From: Atherinomorus stipes
Taxonomy: Eukaryota > Chordata > Actinopteri > Atheriniformes > Atherinidae
Assembly: GCA_023101725.1 (NCBI GenBank)
Contig: JALJCO010003012.1
Span: 1,419,001 to 1,483,000, forward strand
Direction of reading: 5' to 3'
Length of the DNA stretch: 64,000 nucleotides
Below the pieces are notes generated by a model. It was not told the origin of the DNA. It did not search any database and saw only the letters and a list, made by a program, of their open reading frames with translations. Below, one piece after another: positions 12,060 through 22,835 of this stretch; positions within the stretch are counted from its first letter, which is position 1; every line of letters starts with the position of its first letter. A program made the position numbers and the translations under genes.

Positions 12060-12149
12060 TTTTTTTCCCCCATCATGCTCTTTCTCAACACTAAAGCTTT
12101 CAGTGATAAACATGTATGTGCAGCATATATGTTATTTAGTATTTAATAA

Positions 12150-12212
12150 GACTAGACCGATACATCGCCAGCCGATATTTAAGGCCGATACATCGGGTGT
12201 GTTGGTCGCTGA
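12150..12212. mobile_element. Fragment of a CGATACATCGG-type hAT MITE
   Basis: ACTAGACCGATACATCG and GGCCGATACATCGGGTG resemble the interior of the ATCGGCCGATAT-type elements seen complete at 56140 and 61977. Only one end is present. Confidence 0.45.
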
Positions 12213-12598
12213 TTGTTGCTGTCTGTTATGTAAGATATGACAGCGCGGGATTTTCTTGGAACTATTGAAGCCTCCATGAGTCACGTGACTTTAACAGAGT
12301 CAATGTATGTCGCAACTCTGAGTATATTTATGGCTTTGGTAGTTGGCATCTGTTTCTGCTGTTGTCAGAACTCCTCTATTGGTTGTTGATCGTGTTGCAT
12401 CCCTGTGACCTGCGATAATATTAAACACATTTGATGTCATTGCTTGCCCAAGATTAGGAAAAGACTGATAGAACACGGCCCAGACTGCCACCTTTTACTT
12501 GGAAGATTGAGATGACGGAAGTGCACTGTGACTCCAGTAAAACTCCTCAGATTTACTAAAGACTTTCCGTTTTTAGTCTGGGATTGTGAAAATCATTA

Positions 12599-13411
12599 GG
12601 AGTAAGCATCCTTAACAGCTTGTTGTGAAGTTGTGTACAAGTCAGGTTGTGTTGTTATCTCCTGGAGATCATCAGTTTGAAATGCATAAATACCCATGAT
12701 ATGATACAAACAACACAGACAGACTCAAGATCGATGGTGTGATTCCTTGGTTGAATAGAAATTCTTAGAGATGAGGGAAATATAAATATATATATTATAA
12801 AAAAGATAAATAAAACTGTAGTGCAAGCTTGTTTTCCTTTTTTAATCCAAGAACTACACTCAAAGCCCATTTTTCCGTAAGAAGCCATTTCGAAGAAACT
12901 ACTGTAGCAGTGAGCAAATCACATGTATCTTTTTTTTGGTCTCACACCTTTCTCATGTTATCTACATCTCCATGAACACGCAAGGCATGGCTGGAAACAA
13001 TATGGTGATATATTACTAATCAGTTTCACATCCTTCTACTTTAATTAATAGCTTTCTATAGACGGCTAATGTTCCACAGGAGAGTGACACGGCCCCCTTT
13101 AAAGTGAAAATGAATAACATCCAAGCTCGATTACACAAAGGACATGGTGTAGGTGTGTGTGTGGTTGCGTAAGGTGACATGAACCTTCACATATCCCACA
13201 TGAATGCATACATTCATTTTGTGGGAAGGGATGCATGCATGCATGTGACTGATTGATGAAAATGATGCAATGTGACATATAGTGGCTCCCTGGGGTTGAG
13301 GTTTTAATTAACCAGTGGGAGAGGAGCTGGCTGGTCCAGCTATCACAATATATCACCGCATTAGGATGGCAAATGGTTCTCTCTCTTTCTCTCTCTCACA
13401 CAGACACGCGC

Positions 13412-13448
<37 letters not shown>

Positions 13449-14250
13449 GACCATCTGGTTGCATAGTTCACTTGCAAGTAATTTTATTGTTTAAGTTTAT
13501 GAACTCATAATTTTGCAGCAGACTGTAAATATTTACCAAATGAGTTTAAATCAGCATTTGTTGACAAGCTGCTAAAGCAAAAATGCATCAAGATTTTATT
13601 GCTGACTGGGGTGATATTCATCAAGCACAGCTACTGTTTTGTTGTTGTTTGTTTGTTTGTTCTTTTAAGATTTGGATTTAATTTTTTTTTCAACACATAC
13701 ATACAAAGAAACATGCAACTGACTTTACATTTACTCTGCAACATTTCCTACATTTTCTGTTTTTTTTTTGTTTTTTTTTTAATAACAGCATTTAATGGAA
13801 AGCCAGGATTGTTTTCTCTCGACATGGAGGAAAAAATGCAAACATCATAGTGAAAAGAACCAACTTAAAGCTTGTTAAATAGAACATTTATTATAGAAAA
13901 ATTAGCATTTTGTTGTTTTGGTTTTGATCATGACTGCACAGTTCTACCCAATTCACATTTCATTTTAATGCTACATTTCCTAAGAAGAGAAAATTGCATC
14001 CCACGCACCAATATCACAGCCTACAGTGTTTACCTTACTGGCCTTTGCTTAAAGAGAAGTGATTCTCTGTACAGAAAACTCCTGACATTAAGAAAATGAG
14101 AAAATAATAAAGGTTGCTGTGATAATAGTGGTGCCAGAAATAAGTCAAAATTACTCATCTTGCAGGAAAGTGAAACAAAACAGAAGGTGGTGGATTGAAA
14201 CTAGAAATCTGTTTAGTTTGCTACTATGACAAGTTTGGATCCCCCTACTA
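12599..14250. other. Intronic DNA with a CA microsatellite
   Basis: An interrupted (CA)n tract lies at about 13398-13446 after a CTCTCTCT run, and T-rich runs lie near 13683 and 13760-13780. No coding or transposon signature was seen. Confidence 0.55.
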
Positions 14251-15212
14251 CAGGGGTCTCCAACATCTATCTTCTGTGAGCTACTTTTACCAAATTAAAG
14301 CACCACAGAGCTACTCATGCTAAGCAACATTTACCTGACTTGGTCCACCTGTGTACTCCTCCCATCCCATTCAAATGTCAAATGGCTACAGCAAAACAGT
14401 GCAAATGTTTGACTGGCAACTGACTGACATACAGTATAATTCATGTAATCTCAAAAGGGGCCATCTGTTATTTTGACTGGATGAATTTCTTAACCATTTT
14501 TTTCCCCCTAAGTGACAATTTGCATTTGTGTTGTATAATAATCATCATTGGAGAGCCACTGGAAAGTGCCTTGTGAGCTACCCAAAGACTGTGGAAAATG
14601 TGGACGTATCCAGTCACTTCTGAATAGGGGAAAGTGAAGCCAGCTGGACGTTTCCCACCGTCGCCATCTTGCCATGTCACGTGTGTCGTCACTCCCGGAA
14701 AATACTAAAACGGGCACAGCGCAGCTGATGAGACACGTTTGGATTTGCTGTTAGCTGCTAAAAACCACCATTTTGCTTCTCTGCTGCAGATCGAGACATT
14801 ACCGAGAACAAGGAGCTTACTGCTAGCCACTGGCTGGCAGGCTGGCATCCGGTCTGCCGCCTGTCAATCAGAAGGACACGCCCCTGATTATGTCTAATTT
14901 CAAGATTAAATAACATCTAAATGGATGAGTTATAAAAAAATTCACCCCCTCACAGCTGACATGAAGGTAAACTTGACCTATTAAACCTAAAATGACTTTT
15001 TGAACCAGGCTGTAAACATGTTTATTTCTGCTGTGATGTTGGTCTTTTTAACATGGGAGTCTATGGGGATTTGCTCTGTTTTGGAGACTAGCAGATCAAG
15101 AGAATTTTACGTTTTTTGTGCAACGTGGAAGTAGGCTCACTGTTCCCCAGCAGAGTTTGCTCCTTGGAGCTTCCAGTAGGTTGCGAGTGACTCGTTGGGG
15201 ACCACTGCCCTG
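14251..15212. mobile_element. hAT-like element with CAGGGGTCTCCAAC ends, carrying a nested repeat
   Basis: The left end CAGGGGTCTCCAAC matches the inverted right end CAGTGGTCCCCAAC, a hAT-type terminus seen widely in vertebrates. The flanks share only CCCT, so an 8-bp target duplication is not demonstrated. About 500 bp of the interior is an independent dispersed repeat (14626-15140). Confidence 0.6.
14626..15140 (+). repeat. Dispersed repeat with CCACCGTCGCCATCTT, copy 1
   Basis: The block GTGAAGCCAGCTGG, then CCCACCGTCGCCATCTTG, then GTCACTCCCGGAAAATAC recurs at 18660-18760. The right part, with ATGGGAGTCTATGGGGATT, is a form I recognise from many fish introns. The consensus class is unknown to me. 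Confidence 0.65.
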
Positions 15213-18200
15213 GCTATACCTCTCCACATTTTAAAGGTATAATTCATATAATTTTGATGTGACAAAACACAGCAGTATTTATGTGTGCTTGATAAAAAGA
15301 AGTCTTAAAATTTACTTTTACTCACTGGCTTTTGACGCAGTATAAGTATTTATTGATTTTTTTGTGTGTTTTGTGTTGTAGAACTTTGTCTTTTACTTCT
15401 ATTTTAGCTGTACTTTATTTTTTAATTGATTTTAACATCTTATGTTTTATGTCTCATGTTTTCACACATTTTTTTAACTGATGTACAGTATTTTGTTTCA
15501 GCTTTTATTGTGTGAACTTTTTATATAAGAAGTTGATACAATATGGTTATAGTAGTGATAAGTTCCATTTATTAACAATGTTCCTCTAAACTTTGTAGGA
15601 TATGTTGCCTCTGAGTGCATAAACTGTGGAGGTTAAGTCCCTTAACCCCCAGCTGCTACCATGGTTCCATTAAATGGTAGCCTACTGCTCCCGGTATAGC
15701 TATAATGGGTTGATACAGAGAAATAATTTTCCAATCATCATCATCATCACCACCATCATTATTATTAAACTGAACTGATGGTCAAGTTATGTAATGAAAA
15801 ATGTGTGCCCAAAACGACTAAATGGAATCGTTGAGCCCTCATCAAAGTCTGACGTTAAATGTTAACATGTCCACAGTAAGACAAAAGATGGCAACAAAGC
15901 ATTTGCATGTTGGACATACACTTGAATCTTCAGAACCTGCAGCTTTACACTGTTCAACAACAAACTCGAAACTAAAAACTGAGTCCCCTCAAGAATCCAT
16001 CTGTGTTATGACAGTTTTGTGGCATCAAATGATTCTCACCACCCAGGACATTATCTGACTCATTGGGTTACAATGCAAACAAAAATTGATGTGGAAGCAT
16101 CCAGAGGAGGTGATAAAAGTCACAATGAAAAGGGCAATCATGGGATTTCGTTATGGATCTTGGGAAAACGGCTCCCGATCCAACCACTGGCCTGATGGAA
16201 ATAAAACTGCTTGTTTTATTGTGTTCATCTAAATCCTCTATGAAGTCTTTGTGGGAATACGATGCTTTGTGAGGCTCTGCACTGCGCTGTGAACGCACCA
16301 CTTCATTGATAAATGAATCCAATCACTTGTCCTGTGTTTCTGTTTGCTTTAAGACTCCTAAAGCTTTTATTATTCACATACTGTACACTAGAGGTAATGA
16401 TATAGAATAAAGCCTTTGAGTCTGAGGAGATGGACCTTTTGCACTGATTTATGAGGGAGTGTTTAAGTTAAAGCCACAGATTGTGGGGAATTTGTACTGA
16501 AGGACATAACTAGATAACTAGATATATGCACAAGGAAAGACATTTAAATACCTGTCCTTGATAAGATGTTCAGTAAACACATGTACACAACCAAGTGCCC
16601 ACAAAGTCCCCACTCCACAAGTATGAAGTCTACTCCTTAAATTGCTCCAGGCATTTATTTATTCAGCCTCAGGGTATGATGCCTCAAGAGTAAAAAAGCA
16701 CACTCAAATCCTCTACCTTTCTTGTCTCCTTTGTTTCTTTTAGTTTTCCTGTCTTTTACACACACCCACGTACAGAGATACACACACAGGTAAAGATATG
16801 AAACTCAGAAGTCTCTAAGGCACTGATTCTTTTAAGAGCAGACCTAAGAAAAAAAAAAGTAAGTTTCTATAACCTGCATGTTAGCAATCACGTGCACGTT
16901 CATTCTGACACCTTAATTACTTTTCATCATTTTTCCTCTAAAGTGCCTTGATAAATATCTGATGCACGTCTGCATTTGCTGCCCCTCTTTCTCTACCTGA
17001 TCTCACACTACCTTTCTTCACACATGCAATATCTCTTTTTCTTCAGGGATCTTCTTTCTATCCTGATATTATGTTTGTTCAACCTCACAAGTTCTCATTC
17101 ATTCATTACTTTCTTCAGATCTGTTTTTAGTTCCATAGATTACCTTTATGACTGTGGAAATCCTCAGAAACTGTATTAAAACCCAACAAATACATCTAAA
17201 GCCTTTTGATTATTCATTCATTCATTCATAATTCCTTATCACCCATTTGTCTTTAAGGTACCTGCATGTTGATCAAGGTTCATCATCACTGATTTTTAAT
17301 CATGTTAAATGGCATTGATCAAAAACGCACATAAAAACAATGACTTCATACATCAGACAGCAAGCAGGCAGGCACAAACGCACACATTACAAATAGTAGG
17401 CATAAAGCAACTAACAGACTGGGTCTTTAAGAGGACAAAAAGCATATCGTCCTTTCCTGAGCCAATGAAAATTCTGTATCCCTTGTGTTTTCACTCCCAT
17501 TAAATTCCCTTCTTTTCCCTGTACTTCTAAGTGTGTGCGGTATAACCACGCCACTCCTCACATCTTCCTCATGTCATGATTATTCATCAGCCCACACACC
17601 TGTCTCCAATTTACTTAGTAACCCAGCAATATTTCAATCCATTTTTTCCTTCCACTGCTTGCCGAATCATTCAGTTTGCCTGCGTGGAAGCTAAAAGCCT
17701 TTTTTTGCATGGCTAAGCATTTAATCTTATGTTGATTTTTGTACTTGGTTATTTACCATTTAAAATTTCTTTGGCTGATTCTGTTTTTTTTTTTTTTTTA
17801 AATCACTTCTGGTTTTATTCTTATTTTGGTCAGTTTTATCAATGTTAATATTAAGTGGTTTCTTGTAAACATCAATCCAAATCTCATATCAAATTAAAGA
17901 AACTTCTTCCATTGCTGCTTCAGCGATTTCACTGAGACAGTTTTTTATTTCTTAACTTCTTAACAGATGTTCTATGTGCAGTATGTATGAGTTATGTTAT
18001 GCCCTGGCAGTTTTTATTGATTCATTGTGTAAATCTGCAAATATCTGACAAGGCTTACAGGGTGAAATTTTCTGAAAATGCAAGACAAATCCGGACAGTG
18101 TAAACTGGAGCTGGAATCTTTCAACAACAATGTCGTCTTTCACATCATCCTGCATTTGCGCACTCAGACCCCACATATCCATGAAAAGCTCATCAATGAC

Positions 18201-18290
18201 AATATCAGATCCCAGTGTGTGCTTGTGCTGCTGCATCTTTTTCACTTTAAATTGACTTTTGAAGCAGAGCCCAATTCTGATGGAACATTC
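15213..18290. other. Intronic DNA, mostly unrecognised
   Basis: Apart from the tail fragment near 15.6 kb, it holds a T run near 17786-17800 and (ATTC)n near 17211-17227. No exon-like sequence was recognised. Confidence 0.45.
15615..15770 (+). repeat. SINE/LINE tail-like fragment with (ATC)n and (ATT)n end
   Basis: AAGTCCCTTAACCCCCAGC, then a TACTGCTCC...ATAATGGGTT block, then CAGAGAAATAATTTTCC is followed by (ATC)n and (ATT)n. This resembles the tail part of teleost SINEs whose body has CAAGACACTTAACC. No tRNA-like head is present. Confidence 0.4.
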
Positions 18291-18325
18291 AGCTTTACAT
18301 ATCTGTTTAAACTGGACATGCTCAG
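18291..18325 (+). repeat. 35-bp direct repeat, left copy
   Basis: AGCTTTACATATCTG followed by TTTAAACTGGACATGCTCAG is repeated with one mismatch at 19272-19306. The sequence around the two copies is not alike. Confidence 0.85.
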
Positions 18326-18654
18326 GGATGACACATAGGTGATATGCACCAGATAATCAGCGCTGCCTTAAAATTTGGAGTTAAATGGGAGAATTTTGGT
18401 GTGTTTTAGATGTGTTTGATTAAGTATTTTAATATATAGCAACAACATACCAGAGGGTTGTTGATTTGACATAAAATGATACATTAGGACAATAAAAATG
18501 CCAAAATGCAATTTACAGTGCAGGATATAGTGAACAATTGGGTGTGTCATTGAAAATTTTCACTGCCCACTAGAGGCCTGGCATGCGCTTTTCATCGTTT
18601 CTGGTTATATTTGTGTTTTCCCCATTGGCAGTTAAAGAAAGACGGACAAAGCTT

Positions 18655-18800
18655 CCGCTTAAGTGGAGCTAAAGTGAAGCTAGTTGGGCAGTTCCCACTG
18701 TCGCCATCTTAGCAGCATGAAGAGTGTAGTCACTCCCATAAAATACAAAAATGGGAAATGAGGGGGGGGGGGGGGGCTGTGAGCATTGGGGCAAATGAAA
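18655..18800 (+). repeat. Dispersed repeat with CCACTGTCGCCATCTT, copy 2 (partial), with G15
   Basis: AAAGTGAAGCTAGTTGG, CCCACTGTCGCCATCTTAG and GTCACTCCCATAAAATAC align with copy 1 at 14626. A run of 15 G at 18762-18776 ends the similarity. The right half is missing. Confidence 0.65.
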
Positions 18801-19271
18801 GACAGCCAACTTACTTTGAGCTAAGAGCTGACCGAGCTAACCCACAGCTAACAGATGCTAACGAGTCCGCTCAGTGTGGGTCTTGAAGGCTGGAGCTGAA
18901 CCAAATGGACTGCGGGGGTGGGAGAAGAGGACTTGGAGTCTGATTCCCACATATTCCTCAGCATCATCATATTTTTCTGAACTGGCTGATGTTTCTGCTA
19001 CACAAACCAGTTCCAAGCAAGCTGTTGTGGAGCCACCTTTCATGTTATCCACTGCTTCTGTAATGCATATTCAACAATCAGCAGACTGCAACAGGTTCTA
19101 ACACTGTCGTCATGTCACAGAGAGGGGTTTTACTAGCTGCTCCACTGCTCTTTTAAACATCAATAATTACGTGAATACACATCTGATTGACTTTAACTGC
19201 ACAGAACTACTTCTCTTGTCTTGTTGTATTGCAAAATTACATGAAGTCAAGGTCGTGTCATCAGTACGTTA

Positions 19272-19306
19272 AGCTTTACATACCTGTTTAAACTGGACAT
19301 GCTCAG
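19272..19306 (+). repeat. 35-bp direct repeat, right copy
   Basis: It matches 18291-18325 except C for T in the TACCTG word. The spacing between copies is 981 bp. Confidence 0.85.
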
Positions 19307-22180
19307 CAGAGTGACTGCTTTATTTTTTCCCTTTTCTTTTTAACTTGTTTTAGCTCTTCAGTTTATCATATATTTCTGCTGCCTCACATTTTGGTCTTGC
19401 ACTTTCTAGATAGTCCCTGTGCACTTCCATCCAGCTGTATATGGATAAATGTTATTTGTAAGTGTGGCTGTGACATCAGTGCATCGCCATACAGTATGTG
19501 CACAGCGTGAACCCCCTGCAGCTTGTATTTGACCAGTACAGAATGGGATATATCTGAGAGCAGTCACTGCGTCATTGGTCATGGCTGATCAAGTTGACAA
19601 CTGTCACAGCCAGAGGTGGATCAGCTCCTCAGGCTGTTGCCTGCCTCACAACCCGCCAGTTTACCCGCCGCATAGTCGTAATCGCAACCTTAACGCCCCA
19701 CTAAGACCTGCCTCATTAGCCTCCATTTTGCCCTGCGCTCAGTAAGCTCGCTTCTCAGCCTTCCTCCATCTTCCCTCAGCTTTCCTGCCTTCACTTGTCA
19801 TTGTCCTGATCCCCAATCACCTTCTGTTTTCTTCAGCAATATGGACTGATCTGCACTCATTCACTGGAATACTGTCTGTGTCCTGACTTTGGGTTATTTA
19901 TTACAACAGTAATAAATATCCCCCCCCCTCCCCCCAAAAAAAAACAAAACATTCCTGTAGAACTGGCATCAAGGCTGAGAGCATATAAGATCATATCATA
20001 TATTCAAATGTATAGAAGTACTTTCAGTGACACACACAATCTCTCGGAATAATAAACACTAAAGCCGAGGGGGACCACATCAAATGATGCACACAGGAGA
20101 AAAAGTTTAATGTAATGAGTTTGGGATAACTTCAGTGCAGACTGGAGACCCTTAAGCACTGATCACAAATAAATAATGGCACTGAGGACATAGACAAGCA
20201 TGAAAACAAATCATCTCTGGCTAACTAGGCTACAGTAAACACATCAGTACACAAGAATGAGACAAAATCCCCCACAGCCAGTCAGTAGAAAATTCATCAC
20301 ATTGTTTTGACTTGTAGTTACACTGCTCCCCTTGACAGTAATTCTTATTCAGAAATGTCTAAAGCAGCAGAGGGGAGCATGCTTTAAATTTACACTGTAG
20401 ACCACAATGTGATCAGAGCTTTGTGGTGAACGAACGACAAGTAAAAAAACACAAAAAATCATGCTCATAAGGGGGCTTTCATGGCTATCTAAAAAAGAAA
20501 TTAATGACATTAATAAAAGAGAAAATATTAAAACAAATATACACTTCTCTGTTGTAAGACCTCTAGGGAGCCATTACCTTCCATATTATCTGTTAATAAG
20601 CTTTCTCTTGTCCTTTTCACACAGTTTTTTCTCCACTCTTTTCCTTCCAACCATCTTTTTAGTTGTCTCTTTGTGTGTTATGTCTCTTTTTTTCCCTCGA
20701 CACACTTTGTTTTTCTAACTCTGTCTCCCTTTCTGGCACGGTTTGGTTGGTTCTTATCTATTCTCACCACTATCTGGTGTTGGAAGAAGATAAGCTTGCA
20801 TTTGCATGTTTAATGAACCAAACGCCCCAAATTCCCCTCAGCATGAGGAGACACACATAGACACGGGTGCTCGCTCATCACACCGCTGCTGTTGGCCCTG
20901 AAGGCCTCTGTCTCCTTGCTGCTGTCATGGAGTCACCAGCTGCTGACACCTTCAGGAGCAAATACAAATAGCAAAGGCAGAGAGCCATTGTTAAGGGAAA
21001 AAAACATAGTTTCAAAGCAAAAATAAAATAATTTGCAATAGTGGCTAGAAAGATTTTTATTAATATTCTTAGAAAAAGTGCTAAAAGCTTTCTGAACTTT
21101 GGGACATTTTTACGCATTTAAAGAATACGCAACAAGGTGTATCTTAAGATTTGTCAACATTTTAATATTTCTTCATATATTTTTGCATAAATATATGTCA
21201 AACATTAATTATAAATGACCAAAACAGCAGAATCACAACAGATTAAAAGAAAAAAAACATGAAAATGATCCAGTATTAGAGATCTGCTACAGGTGTGTAC
21301 TGTAAATCTGAATGCGGACTGTGTGGATCTTGCACAGCAAGAACTGCAGCTGAATGTTCAAGACATGAGCCATGGATCAGTCCTTCACATTTATCACAAA
21401 ACATGAGCTTAATCTTCACATATTTCAACATGTTTAATCTTTTGGTGGGGTGATTTGTGTGCTTTGGAGTCATTGATTAAATGCATGACCACTCTGCAGA
21501 TTCACCTCATGGACAGGTGAGCTGACATTTACTTTTAGAATTTATTGGTGCAATTTACAGAGCTATCAAATACTGAAAGCTGGCTTAGCCAGGAAGGGAA
21601 GCAAAACAGGCCCAAATTATGATACAACCACAGCTATGTTTTACAGAGTTTCTTTCCATAAACATCAGCTTCCAGCAAACAGCCAGATTCTTGAGTCAAG
21701 CCTACTGCTTGATTGTATAAATATCAAATTTATGACCACTTCCACATAAAAGAGAAAAAACCTGCTCATAATAATACAAACAATGAAGAAAAACGCTCTC
21801 TCTCTGTATCCGTCACGCCCGCAGACTCTATATTAAAGTGCCTGAGTGCTCTGAGGTGGTACCCTGCTGAGAGTAATTGCTCTTTATTGTTTCAGTGTGA
21901 TGATTTTGACGTTGATGTCTGTAGCTATAAGCTTAGTGTCTGTGCAATTAATGACAAAACCCACTTGAAGTGCTGATGCATACAAACGTATCCAGTCATC
22001 TTACAATACTAAATCTCTGTAAAATGGCTAATTTTAAATGTAACATACTCATACCCTTCATGTACAATGAATACTTTTGTACTTAAAGTTCCATGTCAAG
22101 TCCGTAGTTCAGTAGTAAGAAATGGCATGTCATACCTGCAGGAGCCTCATAGAGCTCCGTGTTGCAGATTGACTAACTCC
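19307..22180. other. Intronic DNA, no feature recognised
   Basis: A C/T-rich stretch lies at about 19660-19830 and a short C run with A run at 19920-19950. Open frames are short and without family signatures. Confidence 0.45.
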
Positions 22181-22835
22181 TTAAAGGCAGGGTAGGGGAT
22201 TTTGGAAAAACGGTGCGAACAAGCTACATTTGAAAAAATATACACCCCCCTGAAACCACGCCTCCAGGGCGCAGGAACGCGATTGTCGGCGAACATAACC
22301 GAGAACAGCCGAGTGGCTAGCTTTTTAGCTTCCCAGTAAGCAACAGAGGAACCACGTTTCCTAAAAGTGATAATTATCTCACCTCCAACTTCTTCTGCAG
22401 CGTAAAACATCCTCACTGCAAACACCAACACCTCCATGACTTGATCCACATCCGTTTTTTCTTTTTTAAGAGCAAACAGCAGCATAGATAAGAGCAGCGA
22501 GCAGCCATGTTGTCTCGGTTCATCTGCACTGTGAGATGCTCACGGCGAGTCGCGAGCGCACGCACTCGAGGACGGTTGGTGCGCAACAAACAGCAGTCGA
22601 GTTTGATGGACATAAGAATCATTCAATCAATCAGCACAGGCCGCTCAAAACCCCTTCCAATGAGTCATTTCATTGGACGGGGTTTCTCCAGTCCTGTATG
22701 TTCCACAGGTGATTAATTTTTTTAAAATTTTTGTGTCAGAATATTTACTTAATTGGCTCCAGTCGGGGTGTGAAGAAGACTTTAAGCAAAATAGTAAAAA
22801 ATGCTGCTGGAAAACATCATCCACCCTGCCTTTAA
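22181..22835. mobile_element. TTAA-ended inverted-repeat element, family B, complete copy
   Basis: The ends TTAAAGGCAGGGTAGGGGAT and the inverted TTAAAGGCAGGGTGGATGAT pair for about 23 bp, each beginning with TTAA, which would be the target duplication of a piggyBac-type insertion. The interior contains AACAAGCTACATTTGAAAA, also present at 34910 and 52670. The 112-codon minus-strand frame inside has no recognisable domain, so the element is non-autonomous. Confidence 0.82.

Larger units (their letters stand above)
11162..12598. mobile_element. Large inverted-repeat element with arms of about 380 bp
   Basis: The left arm (about 11166-11560) and right arm (about 12231-12598) are reverse complements over most of their length. 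Shared blocks include AGTCTTTAGTAAATCT, AGCAGAAACAGATGCC, ACTCAGAGTTGC, GTCACGTGACTCA and GCGCTGTCATATCT. The left tip GCTGGGCTCACACCAAACGA is missing or decayed on the right. The arms have accumulated substitutions and small indels, so the element is old. The central 670 bp holds later insertions. It has no coding content, so this is a foldback or MITE-like element of unknown superfamily. Confidence 0.8.

Noticed and set aside
14251..15212. 8-bp target duplication for this hAT-like element
   Set aside because: Only CCCT is shared by the flanks; I could not demonstrate a duplication.
17997..18338. Overlapping 82- and 86-codon frames on opposite strands
   Set aside because: No convincing family match; the region ends in the 35-bp direct repeat but shows no transposase motif.
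22147..22485. 112-codon minus-strand frame
   Set aside because: It lies within the TTAA family B MITE and has no transposase or other motif.
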